Numbered from the stretch's first letter, positions 43,448 to 52,177 are shown. The stretch: 64,000 bases of DNA from a filamentous cyanobacterium CCP2 (GCA_003003615.1 PVWD01000005.1:1-64000); one strand, 5' to 3'. Program-made: numbers and translations. Notes: a model not told the origin generated them from the sequence alone.

Positions 43448-43732
43448 ACTCCTCCACAGGGATTAAAGGGATGAAGGATAAAGTGATTTAACCCAATGGT
43501 TGACCAGGTTAAAGTGGAGATGCAGGTCTTCATCCTTCCGTTAAATTCAATACATTTCTACTCCACTTTGATCCTAGTCATTCAGCCCAGGACTTGCCCC
43601 TGGTTGCTGTGCCAGTTCTCCAAATGTAGTGCAACTGACTCAGAGCAGACGCTCGTCACGCCTACCTTCCCCGGCTTTTGGGGGTGAATCCTTACCCTAT
43701 CTCCATCTGCCTCTATCAGGCTTGCTTAACGT

Positions 43733-44827
43733 TTAAAGGGGCGATCGGGCGGAAGATGACATTGCTGAATAGGTGACGTAGAAAGACCTGCTAAATGCCT
43801 GTAATTCTGTCAATTTCTCTGCGGCTTGCCCATCGGTTAACAGGCTGCGGGCATGAACGAAGCCAGTTTCCAAGTCAGGACAAATTCCACATTGCCATAG
43901 GTAAAATCCTGCATTCCAAACTGCCGATTCCGTAAGTTCACTGGCAACGCCCTGTAGCGTTTGCTGCATCTGGGTTACTAATTGAGAGGTTGGCACCAGT
44001 GGCACTTCCTCTCCGGCAAAGCCATAGTCGCGGGGATGTAAATGCAGCCGTTCAAAGCTGGGTTTTTCTGGATGATTCACCCCAATAATGCACGTTCGAT
44101 CGCGGGGCAAATCGCAGCTCCCCTCCAAGCCTTTTACCGTAATAAAGCGTTTGACATTGCGAAGGGCAAAAGCCTCCTGGGCCATGCCCTCTGTTGGCGG
44201 ATGGACGAAACCCGGCACAACAATCGCCTCTCCCTCATAGGGGCACCAAAGCAGTTCGATCGTGGCAAAGGGCGGACGTTTACCAATTTGCTCCCGGTAA
44301 GGGACTAACCCTTCAGCTAAGGGAAAATGGTTTGGCAAGTACACAAACCCTAAGCCAGTTTGGGCAAAGATTTGTTGGGTTTGCTCCAACGATAAGCCTG
44401 TCCAGTCTACCTCCAGCCCTTGCCAAAGCTCTACGAGAGGAACTCCTTCTTTGGTTGGCATCCGTCGTCCACCATGCAAAATCACCGGACATCCTGCCGC
44501 CGTTAAAATGAGTGCTGTTAGGGGGCTAATGGGGGCTGTCCGAGATCGTCCATCATAGGGAATGCCCATGACGATCGTTGGGTAAGATGCCGAAATAGAT
44601 TTTAGCCTGGGCCCAAGCTGTTCATAAGCATCCAACATGCCTGCCAACTCTTCCCCAGTTGGGCGTTTAATGCGGTGGGCAATCATAAAGGCCCCAATCT
44701 GAGCCGGAGTGGCCTCCTGACACAGCATCATCCGAGTGGCAGTAGCTGCTTCTTCACGGGTCAGGGCTTTACTTGTATGAGAACCACTACCAACTTTACG
44801 AAGAAGGTCACGGAAGGCGTTGCTCAT
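43733..44827 (-). CDS. cnaT: CnaT: anthranilate-phosphoribosyltransferase-like nitrate-assimilation protein
   Basis: Member of the glycosyltransferase family 3 (TrpD/thymidine phosphorylase) fold. In Anabaena a protein of this type, CnaT, encoded next to ntcB, is required for expression of the nir nitrate-assimilation genes although it is not a DNA-binding protein (published family knowledge). Here it follows ntcB by 25 nt on the same strand, the same arrangement. Visible: helical N-domain MSNAFRDLLRKVGSGSHTSKALTREEAATA, PAQIGAFMIAHRIKRPTGEELAGML, and the alpha/beta domain with GIPYDGRSRTAPISPLTALILTAAGCPVILHGGRRMPTK. The usual TrpD PRPP-loop sequence GTGGD is replaced by GIPYDGR. I chose the ATG at 44827 (364 residues); a longer start would overlap ntcB. 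Confidence 0.82.
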   Translation of the reverse strand: MSNAFRDLLRKVGSGSHTSKALTREEAATATRMMLCQEATPAQIGAFMIAHRIKRPTGEELAGMLDAYEQLGPRLKSISASYPTIVMGIPYDGRSRTAPISPLTALILTAAGCPVILHGGRRMPTKEGVPLVELWQGLEVDWTGLSLEQTQQIFAQTGLGFVYLPNHFPLAEGLVPYREQIGKRPPFATIELLWCPYEGEAIVVPGFVHPPTEGMAQEAFALRNVKRFITVKGLEGSCDLPRDRTCIIGVNHPEKPSFERLHLHPRDYGFAGEEVPLVPTSQLVTQMQQTLQGVASELTESAVWNAGFYLWQCGICPDLETGFVHARSLLTDGQAAEKLTELQAFSRSFYVTYSAMSSSARSPL

Positions 44828-44852
44828 TAGAAGGATAGGTTTTAAATAACGG

Positions 44853-45806
44853 TTACGGATTCCCAGTAGCGGGGATGGAAGGCTGGAGCAAGCCAGCTTC
44901 AAGTGGATTAAGTTGCGAAGACACCAACGCTAACACCAGTTGACGAAAGCGTTGAATGGGGGGAATCTCTATACGGTCTTGAGTGGTGACTAAAACCACT
45001 TGGCGTTTTAGGGTGGGTTCTTCCGTTGGGCGAATGACCAGGGTTGAGTCATTTCGCATTTCTAAAAGAGCCGATCGTGGTAAAAGGGCAACCAGTTCAC
45101 CTTGACGCACCATGCCACGGAACCCATCTAAGGTGTTTAGCTCAACGGCTGGCTTGTATTCCAAAGCATTGCGCTGAAATTGTTCTTGCACCAATCGCTG
45201 CATTCCATATCCATCTTTGAAGACAACTTGAGGATAGCGGGCTAGCTCTGCCCAAGACACACGGGAAACCTGAGTCAAAGGGTGATTTGCTGCCATCAAA
45301 ACCTCGATCGACTCTTCAAAAAGCAAATCGACCACCATTTCAGGGCTTGCTGTCAAAAAGCGGTTATTCATCACAATGGCCATATCAACCAGCCCGTCCC
45401 GCAAAACCTTGAGGGCCCGATCGCTTCCTAAAGATGTCACCCGCAACTGGACGAGGGGGTAGTCCTGGCAAAATTGCTGTAAGACGGGTGGTAAGTACTG
45501 AGCCGAGATCGAATGGATAGCAGCAACACAAAGCTCTGGCTGCTTCCCTTCCGATAATTCCGTTAACTCTGTGATAGCAGTTTGCCACTCCTGACAAATT
45601 TTACGGGCACGCGGCAAAAACCGTTCTCCCGCCACCGTTAACTTTGCCTGAGATGTGCGATGAAATAAGGGTAAACCAAGCTCTGCTTCCAATCCTTGAA
45701 TCTGGCGGCTAATCGTTGATTGCGTCACCTGACATTGTTTTGTGGCCTGCTGAAAACTTCCTGTTTCAGCAACCGCTAAAAACGCTTGTAACTGTTCTAG
45801 GCGCAT
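44853..45806 (-). CDS. ntcB: Nitrate-assimilation LysR-type activator NtcB
   Basis: LysR-family regulator, 317 residues. The N-terminal winged helix MRLEQLQAFLAVAETGSFQQATKQCQVTQSTISRQIQGLEAELG matches NtcB, the nitrite-responsive activator of the nir operon, rather than the carbon regulators NdhR/CmpR. Further NtcB-like stretches: KQPELCVAAIHSISAQYLPPVLQQF, VQLRVTSLGSDRALKVLRDGLVDMAIVMNNRFLTASPEMVVD, and VVFKDGYGMQRLVQEQFQRNALE. Effector binding is in the C-terminal two-lobe domain. Downstream partner is cnaT. An NtcA promoter lies at 45869-45910, so the pair should be induced when 2-oxoglutarate is high. nir/nrt/narB genes are not in this window. Confidence 0.87.
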   Translation of the reverse strand: MRLEQLQAFLAVAETGSFQQATKQCQVTQSTISRQIQGLEAELGLPLFHRTSQAKLTVAGERFLPRARKICQEWQTAITELTELSEGKQPELCVAAIHSISAQYLPPVLQQFCQDYPLVQLRVTSLGSDRALKVLRDGLVDMAIVMNNRFLTASPEMVVDLLFEESIEVLMAANHPLTQVSRVSWAELARYPQVVFKDGYGMQRLVQEQFQRNALEYKPAVELNTLDGFRGMVRQGELVALLPRSALLEMRNDSTLVIRPTEEPTLKRQVVLVTTQDRIEIPPIQRFRQLVLALVSSQLNPLEAGLLQPSIPATGNP

Positions 45807-45868
45807 AACGTGAATCTAGCCTGTGGGATGAGGAGCAAGAACCAATGAATTGGGCCATTTGTATCGCT

Positions 45869-45910
45869 AAGGTACGGGAATTAGAGCAGTCAATTGGTAT
45901 AGTAGAATAC
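45869..45910 (-). promoter_or_regulatory. NtcA-activated ntcB-cnaT promoter
   Basis: On the minus strand: NtcA box GTATTCTACTATAC (45910-45897, consensus GTAN8TAC), exactly 22 nt, then the -10 box TACCTT (45874-45869, consensus TAN3T). Predicted start near 45862, about 56 nt before the ntcB ATG. A nearby GTA-N9-TAC word has the wrong spacing. Confidence 0.87.
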
Positions 45911-45938
45911 TTTTCAAATCCGTATGCTGAGAAAGTGC

Positions 45939-46787
45939 CTATCGTTCTGGTTCCTCCCAATTCCCTTCAATCTGAGACGGAACGCCCACACTAGGCAATC
46001 CCCAATGCTGTACTCGCTCCTGCAACCGACCTTCTGTTCGCCACTGTTCGATCGCCCGATTTACTTGCCGCCGCAGCGAATCGTATTGTAACCCTCTGGG
46101 CAATCCCACTGCTAGAGCCTCAGCCGACAGCAGAACAGGCAACAGCCGATAGGAAGGATACTCCTGCACCCAACCCGTCAAAACACTGGCATCGGCTGCA
46201 AAGGCAACAGCCTGCCCTGTTTCCAGAAGAGCTTTTGCCTCCTCATAAGAGCCAACTCCGACTAAGCGAGCCGTGGGGATTTGGAAACGCACTGTGGCGA
46301 TCGTATCTGAATCATGGAGGACGGCGATCGGTTGGTGGCGTAGATCACTTAATCGTTGCAGAGAACTGTTTTGAGTGATCAGAGCCGTCCCGTCAAAATA
46401 ATAAGGCTGACTAAAATCGACGAGGCGCGATCGAGAGGTAGTAAACGTTAGCCGGGCAACGACCAAGTCCACTTCATCTTCTAGCAGTGCCGAGAGCCGT
46501 TCCTGATTTGCCAACGGCTGAAACACGACGGCTTCAGCATCACCCAATATTCTCTCTGCTAGCCAATGCGCTAGGTCAATCTCCAACCCTTCCAGTTCAC
46601 CTGCCTCATTCGTGAACCCTAGCGGACGAAGATTGTCTTTTACGCCCACAATTAAGTATCCTCTTTGCTCAATTTCTGCCAATTCAGCCGCATGGCTGGG
46701 CTGTATCGCACCTGAAAGACCAAGCAATAAGAGAGTTAGCCCAATAAACGAGAGTACCTCTCGCGTTTTTAAGGAGCGGTAGGGCAT
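45939..46787 (-). CDS. Periplasmic solute-binding protein (SBP_bac_3 family)
   Basis: Family-3 extracellular solute-binding protein, the type that feeds polar amino acid ABC importers. Signal peptide: VLSFIGLTLLLLGLSGAIQPSHAAE, cleavage likely after SHA-A near residue 34. The mature protein starts LAEIEQRGYLIVGVKDNLRPLGFTNEAGELEGLEIDLAHWLAERILG, the classical family-3 opening, then DLVVARLTFTTSRSRLVDFSQPYYFDGTALIT. The ABC permease and ATPase are not adjacent, so it may be an orphan sensor or work with a distant transporter. It lies just upstream of the ntcB promoter on the same strand; 132 nt separate it from ntcB. Confidence 0.86.
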   Translation of the reverse strand: MPYRSLKTREVLSFIGLTLLLLGLSGAIQPSHAAELAEIEQRGYLIVGVKDNLRPLGFTNEAGELEGLEIDLAHWLAERILGDAEAVVFQPLANQERLSALLEDEVDLVVARLTFTTSRSRLVDFSQPYYFDGTALITQNSSLQRLSDLRHQPIAVLHDSDTIATVRFQIPTARLVGVGSYEEAKALLETGQAVAFAADASVLTGWVQEYPSYRLLPVLLSAEALAVGLPRGLQYDSLRRQVNRAIEQWRTEGRLQERVQHWGLPSVGVPSQIEGNWEEPER

Positions 46788-46832
46788 GGGAAAACGGCGG
46801 CGTTAGTTTATGAAGAAATAATATGACAATAA

Positions 46833-46852
46833 GGGCGAAAGCAGATTCGCCC
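46833..46852 (-). terminator. Weak terminator candidate after rplT
   Basis: Minus-strand stem GGGCGAA / TTCGCCC of 7 bp with a six-base loop, followed by TTATTGTC rather than a clean U-run. About 84 nt after the rplT stop. Confidence 0.45.
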
Positions 46853-46935
46853 CCACAGTCTGAAGATGCATTGCTAGTAACGATTGGCAGTCTATTCGCC
46901 ATGTTGAAGAACCGCCCTTTTGCCAGATAAGAGCT

Positions 46936-47286
46936 TTAGGCGTTCGTTGCCAGCTCTACAACTTTGCTGAATCCGGCTGGATCAAGCACTGCCATTTGCG
47001 CTAGCATCTTGCGGTTAATTTGGACATCAGCTTTCTTCAGACCGCCCATTAGCTTGCTGTAGCTCAGACCATGTTGCCGAGCTGCGGCATTGATCCGGGT
47101 GATCCATAAGCGACGAAAATCCCGCTTGCGTTTACGGCGATCGCGGTAGGCATTTCGGAGTGCCTTCATGACCTGCTGGTTAGCGGTACGGAACAGGCGC
47201 GAGTGAGAGCCTCTAAACCCCTTCGCCAGCTTCAAAATCTTTTTACGACGCTTGCGGGCAACATTACCACGCTTTACACGGGTCAT
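46936..47286 (-). CDS. rplT: 50S ribosomal protein L20
   Basis: Early-assembly 23S rRNA-binding protein. The 116-residue product has the basic N-terminal extension [43 protein letters not shown] and the globular domain [43 protein letters not shown], all canonical. Lies 94 nt downstream of rpmI on the same strand, the usual order rpmI-rplT; infC, often the third member, is elsewhere. The spacer contains GTTACGGTTTCG twice. Confidence 0.98.
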   Translation of the reverse strand: MTRVKRGNVARKRRKKILKLAKGFRGSHSRLFRTANQQVMKALRNAYRDRRKRKRDFRRLWITRINAAARQHGLSYSKLMGGLKKADVQINRKMLAQMAVLDPAGFSKVVELATNA

Positions 47287-47380
47287 AGGACGGTTTCCTT
47301 ATCGGTTTAGTTACGGTTTCGACTATTGGGTTACGGTTTCGGAATTGGGAGATTCTAGATTTGGTAGATAGTTACCTAAT

Positions 47381-47578
47381 CTAGAGGTATGGAAGCATTA
47401 GCTCCACATTCTCAGCATCACGTTCATTGACAACCGCAAGCCCGGTGATCCGACGCTTCCGTTCGGAGGACTTGTGTTGTAGAAGGTGATTCTTAAATGC
47501 TTTACGGCGCATAATTTTTCCGCTTCCGCTACGAGAAAAGCGTTTTGCAGCAGCTTTACGACTCTTAAGCTTAGGCAT
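47381..47578 (-). CDS. rpmI: 50S ribosomal protein L35
   Basis: 65-residue product from the ATG at 47578, the normal L35 length: [44 protein letters not shown] in pieces, with the usual [13 protein letters not shown] start. An upstream in-frame start would add five residues not found in the family. First gene of the rpmI-rplT unit. Confidence 0.97.
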   Translation of the reverse strand: MPKLKSRKAAAKRFSRSGSGKIMRRKAFKNHLLQHKSSERKRRITGLAVVNERDAENVELMLPYL

Positions 47579-47905
47579 GGGGATCAAATTCACGAGATTT
47601 TAGCACAGTCTATAATCATAGACCTTGATGATGAATTTTTGCAACCTGAAGATTTGGCGATGTTGAGAGATAAATTTTTTGACGATCACTTCCCTGGCTT
47701 CCGTTTCCCTGGCTTCTTTCTTTGCTGAATCTGCTCGTTCTAGCTCCCCATTTACAGCACAATGCTCGATCGTTCAAAGTCCAACGGCAGGCACTCTCCA
47801 AAGCAGCATTAGCACTGGATAATTGATAGCATGACGTGATCCTGGCTCACCGTTTTTTGGTACATTAGCACCATTTGATTTCGCTCTAAATTTTGCTCTA
47901 AACCT
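47579..47905. other. Divergent region rpmI / NnrU-like gene
   Basis: 327 nt. Next to rpmI is a perfect 6-bp hairpin GTCTAT AATC ATAGAC (47609-47624) about 30 nt before the rpmI start, which could be a leader structure. Further right are the direct repeats TCCCTGGCTTC / TCCGTTTCCCTGGCTTC (47690-47718) and, just before the NnrU-like gene, the near-repeat CGCTCTAAA / TGCTCTAAA. No established ribosomal leader motif was recognised. Confidence 0.5.
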
Positions 47906-48619
47906 ATGTCTGACAACTGGCTTACTGTTAGCCATTTCACCATGTTTGGGCTGCTGGTAGGGTTTGCCATTGCCCACAGCGGACTTGCTGCTCTGCGTTC
48001 TTGGGGAGAAGCTCGAATTGGGGCGCGGCTCTATCGCGTCTTGTTTGCCTTAGTCAGCCTTCCTCTGGCTACTGTGTTGATCATTTATTTTATCAACCAT
48101 CGTTATGATGGGCTTCGCCTGTGGAATCTGCAAGGCATTCCTGGAATAGAACCGATCGTCTGGATACTCTCTGCGATCTCTTTTTTGTTTCTCTACCCAG
48201 CCACCTTTAATTTGCTAGAAATTGCAGCCGTGCAAAAGCCTCAGGTTCACCTTTATGAGTCGGGGATCATCCGGGTGACGCGCCATCCACAAATGGTGGG
48301 GCAGGTGATCTGGTGTATTGCTCATTTGCTCTGGCTTGGTACAAGTTTTATGGTTGTCACCTGTTTGGGGTTGGTTTTGCATCACCTGTTTGGAGTGTGG
48401 CATGGCGATCGGCGGCTGCGCTTGCGATATGGGGAGTCCTTTGAAGTTGTCAGGGATCGCACATCAATCATTCCCTTTTTGGCAATTCTCCAAGGTCGTC
48501 AAACCCTTGTACTGAAAGAGTTCCTTCGTCCATCGTATGTGGGGGTCGCTGCATTTATTTTGCTATTTTGGTGGGTTCATCCACTATTAATTCGTGCAAC
48601 GGGGAACGTGTACTGGTAG
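47906..48619 (+). CDS. NnrU / Z-ISO-like integral membrane protein
   Basis: Polytopic membrane protein of the NnrU family, which includes plant 15-cis-zeta-carotene isomerase (Z-ISO) and bacterial proteins first linked to nitric-oxide metabolism. The 237-residue protein has about six hydrophobic segments, including HFTMFGLLVGFAIAHSGLAAL and LYRVLFALVSLPLATVLIIYF. Possible heme/metal ligands: His in AHSGLA, and the region VTRHPQMVGQVIWCIAHLLWLG near 125-146 with VLHHLFGVWHGDRRLRLRYG after it. A carotenoid isomerase role is plausible in a cyanobacterium but is inference. ATG start. Confidence 0.83.
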   Translation: MSDNWLTVSHFTMFGLLVGFAIAHSGLAALRSWGEARIGARLYRVLFALVSLPLATVLIIYFINHRYDGLRLWNLQGIPGIEPIVWILSAISFLFLYPATFNLLEIAAVQKPQVHLYESGIIRVTRHPQMVGQVIWCIAHLLWLGTSFMVVTCLGLVLHHLFGVWHGDRRLRLRYGESFEVVRDRTSIIPFLAILQGRQTLVLKEFLRPSYVGVAAFILLFWWVHPLLIRATGNVYW

Positions 48620-48666
48620 CATGATCCCAAAGTTTGAATTAAATTTTGGAAAACTGGTAGAAATTA

Positions 48667-49026
48667 ATGTCACTGACGGTTGATCAAATCACGTTTAATC
48701 ACGAGGTTTTGGGGGCATCCGTACCTGTACTAGTAAATTTTTGGGCCCCGTGGTGCGGCGTTTGCCGGATGGTTAGCCCAATGCTGACTGATTTACAAAC
48801 ACAATGGCAAGGTCAAATCAAGCTGGTCAGCATTAATGCCGATGAAAACTTGAAGCTGGCAAATGCGTATCGGCTCAAAAATCTGCCCACGGTGATGCTA
48901 TTCGATCGAGGCACCCTGCAATGTCGGTTTGAAGACTTTCAGGATCGTGATGATTTCCGAAATGCAGCAGAAAATTTGCAGATGGCGTTGGAGTCACTCA
49001 TGCTACGTCAGGGCTGTTCTGCCTGA
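48667..49026 (+). CDS. Thioredoxin-family protein with WCGVC active site
   Basis: 119-residue thioredoxin fold. The active site reads FWAPWCGVCRMVSPML (residues about 25-40): CxxC is CGVC instead of the usual CGPC, which should change redox potential. Other family marks: KLVSINADENLKLANAYRLKNLPTVMLFDRG with the cis-Pro in NLPTV. No signal peptide or membrane segment, so cytosolic. It follows the NnrU-like gene by 47 nt on the same strand and may share its transcript. It is not the standard m- or y-type sequence; target unknown. Confidence 0.88.
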   Translation: MSLTVDQITFNHEVLGASVPVLVNFWAPWCGVCRMVSPMLTDLQTQWQGQIKLVSINADENLKLANAYRLKNLPTVMLFDRGTLQCRFEDFQDRDDFRNAAENLQMALESLMLRQGCSA

Positions 49027-49125
49027 ATAGGAGCGATCGGGAGAACATCACAAGTTAGCGAAGCAGCCGCAAGGCTTTAAAGCACGCCCTACGGGAAAAA
49101 ATCATTGAACTGCATCAGTCTTGAT

Positions 49126-50304
49126 CTAAACAAAGATTTGGCTGTTGATACTGTTCGCTTGAACATTTTTCAACACTGCCAGCAAATCATTCGTTGTGGT
49201 TATGCTGAGAAATGTATCGTTACCAACCTGGGAGACGGATAAATCTGCGAATGAGGCATCACTGCCTAGATGAATGCGATCGTTGCTATCAAAGGTGTGA
49301 ATGGTAGCAACACCTTCACCGGCACTGAGCTGGAACAAGTCACGATCGCTACCCGTGTAAATGGAATCTGTACCGGTAGATATGATTGTATTTTCTCCTT
49401 CACCGGCAAGAATGGTGTTAACCCCCGTTCCACCCGCAAGCGTATCATTCCCTGCCCCTGCACTGATTACGTCATCTCCAAAACCAGCACTAACCGTGTT
49501 GTTTCCCTCACCAACATAGAAAATTCCAGAAGTCGAGTCGATCGCCTGAATGGTATCTTCTCCTGCCCCAGTCACCAGCGTAAACGTGTCCCCCTTGAAG
49601 GAAATTGAAACCGTGTTGTTTCCGTCTCCTGCCAACACTTCTAGCTTGGCACTGCCCCCAGTAATATTCATCTGATCGTCACCCCCTCCTGCTATCAGCC
49701 GGTAGTCTCCCACCGAAAGATGCCCGGTCAAGGTGTTGTTTCCGTCTCCTAAATGAAGCAGGTTTTGGGTTCCTGGAAAGCGTCCTGTGAGGTATGCCGT
49801 AATCCGATCGTCTCCTGCTCCGGTGTGCAGCGTTGCCCCGTTGCCCATCAGCTGAATCGTATTGTTTCCTCCAATAGACGAAACCGTACTGTACATTCCT
49901 GATGCGTGAATTTGATCATCCCCTGGGCCCGTGTGAATCTCATTCTGGTCGGCTGCTGCATGGATAGTATTGTGCCCTCCGCCAGCGTAAATTGTGAGCG
50001 GCCCAGAGCCTCGAAATGCTCCTGTAATATCGATCGTGTCGTTGCCATTGCCGGTAATAATTTGGGCATCTGATAGAACCAATGACCCGGTAATGACGTT
50101 GTTTCCGTTCCCGGCATAAAGCTGATAGCTGCCGTGGGTGCCTCCAATTGATATTTCATCATCTCCATGCCCCGCATAGACGATCGCATCGGCAGAGTCT
50201 AAATGAATAGGAGGATTGGCTCTTAAAGCGTAGATAATGTAAGTTCCAAAGCCAGCAGAAATGCGATCGTTTCCGCTTTCAGCAACGATGATAGTTGGCG
50301 ACAT
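49126..50304 (-). CDS. RTX-like Ca2+-binding repeat protein
   Basis: 392 residues built almost wholly of hemolysin-type repeats. Nonapeptide-like units rich in GxGDDxI/GNGNN recur throughout: AGHGDDEISIGG, AGNGNNVITG, TGNGNDTIDITG, GPGDDQIHASG, GAGDDRITAYL, AGGGDDQMNITGG, AGDGNNTVSI, GAGEDTIQAI, GAGNDTLAGGTG. Ends with the typical C-terminal block DRIHLGSDASFADLSVSQVGNDTFLSI followed by LLAVLKNVQA. Such proteins usually leave by type I secretion with a C-terminal signal. No enzymatic domain. Single gene. Confidence 0.87.
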   Translation of the reverse strand: MSPTIIVAESGNDRISAGFGTYIIYALRANPPIHLDSADAIVYAGHGDDEISIGGTHGSYQLYAGNGNNVITGSLVLSDAQIITGNGNDTIDITGAFRGSGPLTIYAGGGHNTIHAAADQNEIHTGPGDDQIHASGMYSTVSSIGGNNTIQLMGNGATLHTGAGDDRITAYLTGRFPGTQNLLHLGDGNNTLTGHLSVGDYRLIAGGGDDQMNITGGSAKLEVLAGDGNNTVSISFKGDTFTLVTGAGEDTIQAIDSTSGIFYVGEGNNTVSAGFGDDVISAGAGNDTLAGGTGVNTILAGEGENTIISTGTDSIYTGSDRDLFQLSAGEGVATIHTFDSNDRIHLGSDASFADLSVSQVGNDTFLSITTTNDLLAVLKNVQANSINSQIFV

Positions 50305-50525
50305 ATTTTTGAGAATGCAAAATCTTGTTCTGACGAGTCGATGTAAAGCTTGAACGTGAAGGGATACAGTTTTTTAAGATCGTGGTTTTATACTAGCAGT
50401 GCTCTATTTCTTTTCGTCAAAATGTTAGCAAGTGTATCAATTTAAAATCGTTGCTTATTTTATACATTTTTTACTACAACATATTCTTGCTATATGACCT
50501 TAACTGAGTCCAAAACTGGATCCAA

Positions 50526-51416
50526 ATGATTCCTATTATTGACTTTGCGCCTTTTATTGAGGGTGATTTTGCTAATAAGCAAACAGTAGCGCGGCAGATT
50601 TACCAAGCTTGCCAACAGTTTGGGTTTATGTATCTAAAAAATCATGGTTTATCCGCTGAGCAGGTTAGTCAAATCTTGGGGCAAATGCAGCAGTTTTTTG
50701 CTCTGCCTGAGGAGGTAAAAACTCAAGTTTTGCGATCGCCTGAGACAAATTGCGGGTACGTGCCGATCGCAGGTGAACGGCTTAACCCTAAGCGTCCAGG
50801 TGACTTAAAAGAAGCCTTTAATGTAGGGTTACAAACGATTTGGCCGCCAGAACCAGCCGAATTTCAACAAACTGTTGAAACGTTTTACCAAAATACAGCA
50901 CAGCTTGCATTCACAATCCTCCAAGCCTTTGCCCTGGCACTTCACCTACCAGAAACCTTTTTTACCGAAAAACACGGACAGAATCTTTTCTTGCGCTTGC
51001 TGCACTATCCACCTTTGCCCCATTCGATCGCCCCTGCACAAATTCGTGCTGGAGAACATACTGACTATGGCAGCATTACCCTTCTGATTCAGGACTCGGT
51101 TGGCGGGCTAGAAATTTTCACCCGTCAAGGAACCTGGATTCCTGCCCCTGCGATTCCGGGAACGGTGATCGTTAACATTGGTGATGCCATGCAGCGATGG
51201 ACAAATGATGAACTGCGATCGACCCCTCACCGGGTCATCAACCTTGACGGTATACTCAGCCATCGATCGCGATATTCTGCGGCTCTGTTCTGCGACCCCG
51301 ACCCAGAGGTGGAAATCACCTGTTTAGAACCTTGTTGCCCTGCCGATCGACCGCCCCGCTATTCATCCATTCGCTATGGGGCGTATCTCCAGAGCAAATT
51401 TGCTGCCACTTACTGA
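50526..51416 (+). CDS. 2-oxoglutarate/Fe(II) oxygenase, isopenicillin N synthase family
   Basis: 296-residue DIOX/IPNS-like enzyme. N-domain: MIPIIDFAPFIEGDFANKQTVARQIYQACQQFGFMYLKNHGL. The iron site is visible: HTDYGSITLL (His and Asp, near residues 178-187), then TPHRVINLDG (second His near 233) and SRYSAALF (Arg that binds the 2OG carboxylate, RxS motif) near 246-253. Substrate unknown. It lies 111 nt upstream of uraH on the same strand, so a link to purine breakdown is possible but unproven. Confidence 0.9.
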   Translation: MIPIIDFAPFIEGDFANKQTVARQIYQACQQFGFMYLKNHGLSAEQVSQILGQMQQFFALPEEVKTQVLRSPETNCGYVPIAGERLNPKRPGDLKEAFNVGLQTIWPPEPAEFQQTVETFYQNTAQLAFTILQAFALALHLPETFFTEKHGQNLFLRLLHYPPLPHSIAPAQIRAGEHTDYGSITLLIQDSVGGLEIFTRQGTWIPAPAIPGTVIVNIGDAMQRWTNDELRSTPHRVINLDGILSHRSRYSAALFCDPDPEVEITCLEPCCPADRPPRYSSIRYGAYLQSKFAATY

Positions 51417-51527
51417 TTCAAAGAGATTGAGAAAAGGTTGAAAACAGGAGGAATAAAAACAATACGGTAGGATAATTGGCAGCACGAGCGAAAGCTCAAA
51501 CCATCGTCAGGGAGGTTATTCCAAGAC

Positions 51528-51890
51528 ATGACAGGCAAATTAACAACCCATGTATTAGATACGGCTCAAGGCTGTCCCGCCATCAATATGAGCATTGAAT
51601 TGTGGTCAATTCAGCCTGAATCGGGTGAAAAAACATTGCTAAAAACGGTGCAAACGAATGCGGATGGACGCACCGATGCCCCAATGTTATCCAACGAAGC
51701 ATTCCAAGTGGGCACCTATGAACTGGTTTTTGCAGTGGGTGAGTATTTTGCCAAGCAAGCGGTGAAAACGGATGAGCCAGCTTTTCTCGATCGCGTTCCG
51801 CTTCAGTTTGGGATTGCAGATGTGAAGGCTCATTACCATGTGCCACTACTGGTTTCACCTTGGTCGTACAGCACTTATCGCGGCAGTTAG
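51528..51890 (+). CDS. uraH: 5-hydroxyisourate hydrolase
   Basis: Transthyretin-like enzyme that opens 5-hydroxyisourate, the product of urate oxidase, in purine catabolism. The 120-residue protein has the N-terminal His motif TTHVLDTAQGCPA (His near residue 6), the Arg in DGRTDAPML near 46-54, the strand GTYELVFAVGEYF, and the diagnostic C-terminal tetrapeptide YRGS preceded by HYHVPLLVSPWSYSTYRG in part. ATG start. No uricase or OHCU decarboxylase gene occurs in the window. Confidence 0.95.
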   Translation: MTGKLTTHVLDTAQGCPAINMSIELWSIQPESGEKTLLKTVQTNADGRTDAPMLSNEAFQVGTYELVFAVGEYFAKQAVKTDEPAFLDRVPLQFGIADVKAHYHVPLLVSPWSYSTYRGS

Positions 51891-51924
51891 GAATGAGCAA
51901 GGAGAAGTAAGCAAAAATAACCAT

Positions 51925-51950
51925 AAAAAACCCGATAGTTTCCTACCGGG
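51925..51950 (-). terminator. Intrinsic terminator, minus strand
   Basis: Minus-strand stem CCCGGTAG / CTATCGGG (one G-U pair) with a four-base loop, followed by TTTTTT (51930-51925). Lies about 230 nt beyond the stop of the 164-residue gene at 52178, implying a long 3' tail. Confidence 0.8.
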
Positions 51951-52177
51951 CGAACAAACTGCTTAGGTATATCAGGTATGTCCTACGATATACACCAAAC
52001 CAAATGCTTCCATCCTCCAATAGGATGATCTGTTTGCATCGCATGGGATAAAGATGATGAGGGAAAATTTTGTATATTCTGATAACTAATTGCTTGATTG
52101 AATCAATTCGTACAATCAGCGAAATTTTAAATTAGACATATCAAATTAGAACCCGATCGCCGCAGCGTATGCACCCA

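Noticed and set aside
45861-45875. Second NtcA box upstream of ntcB (GTA-N9-TAC)
   Set aside because: Wrong spacing; it overlaps the -10 region of the better promoter.
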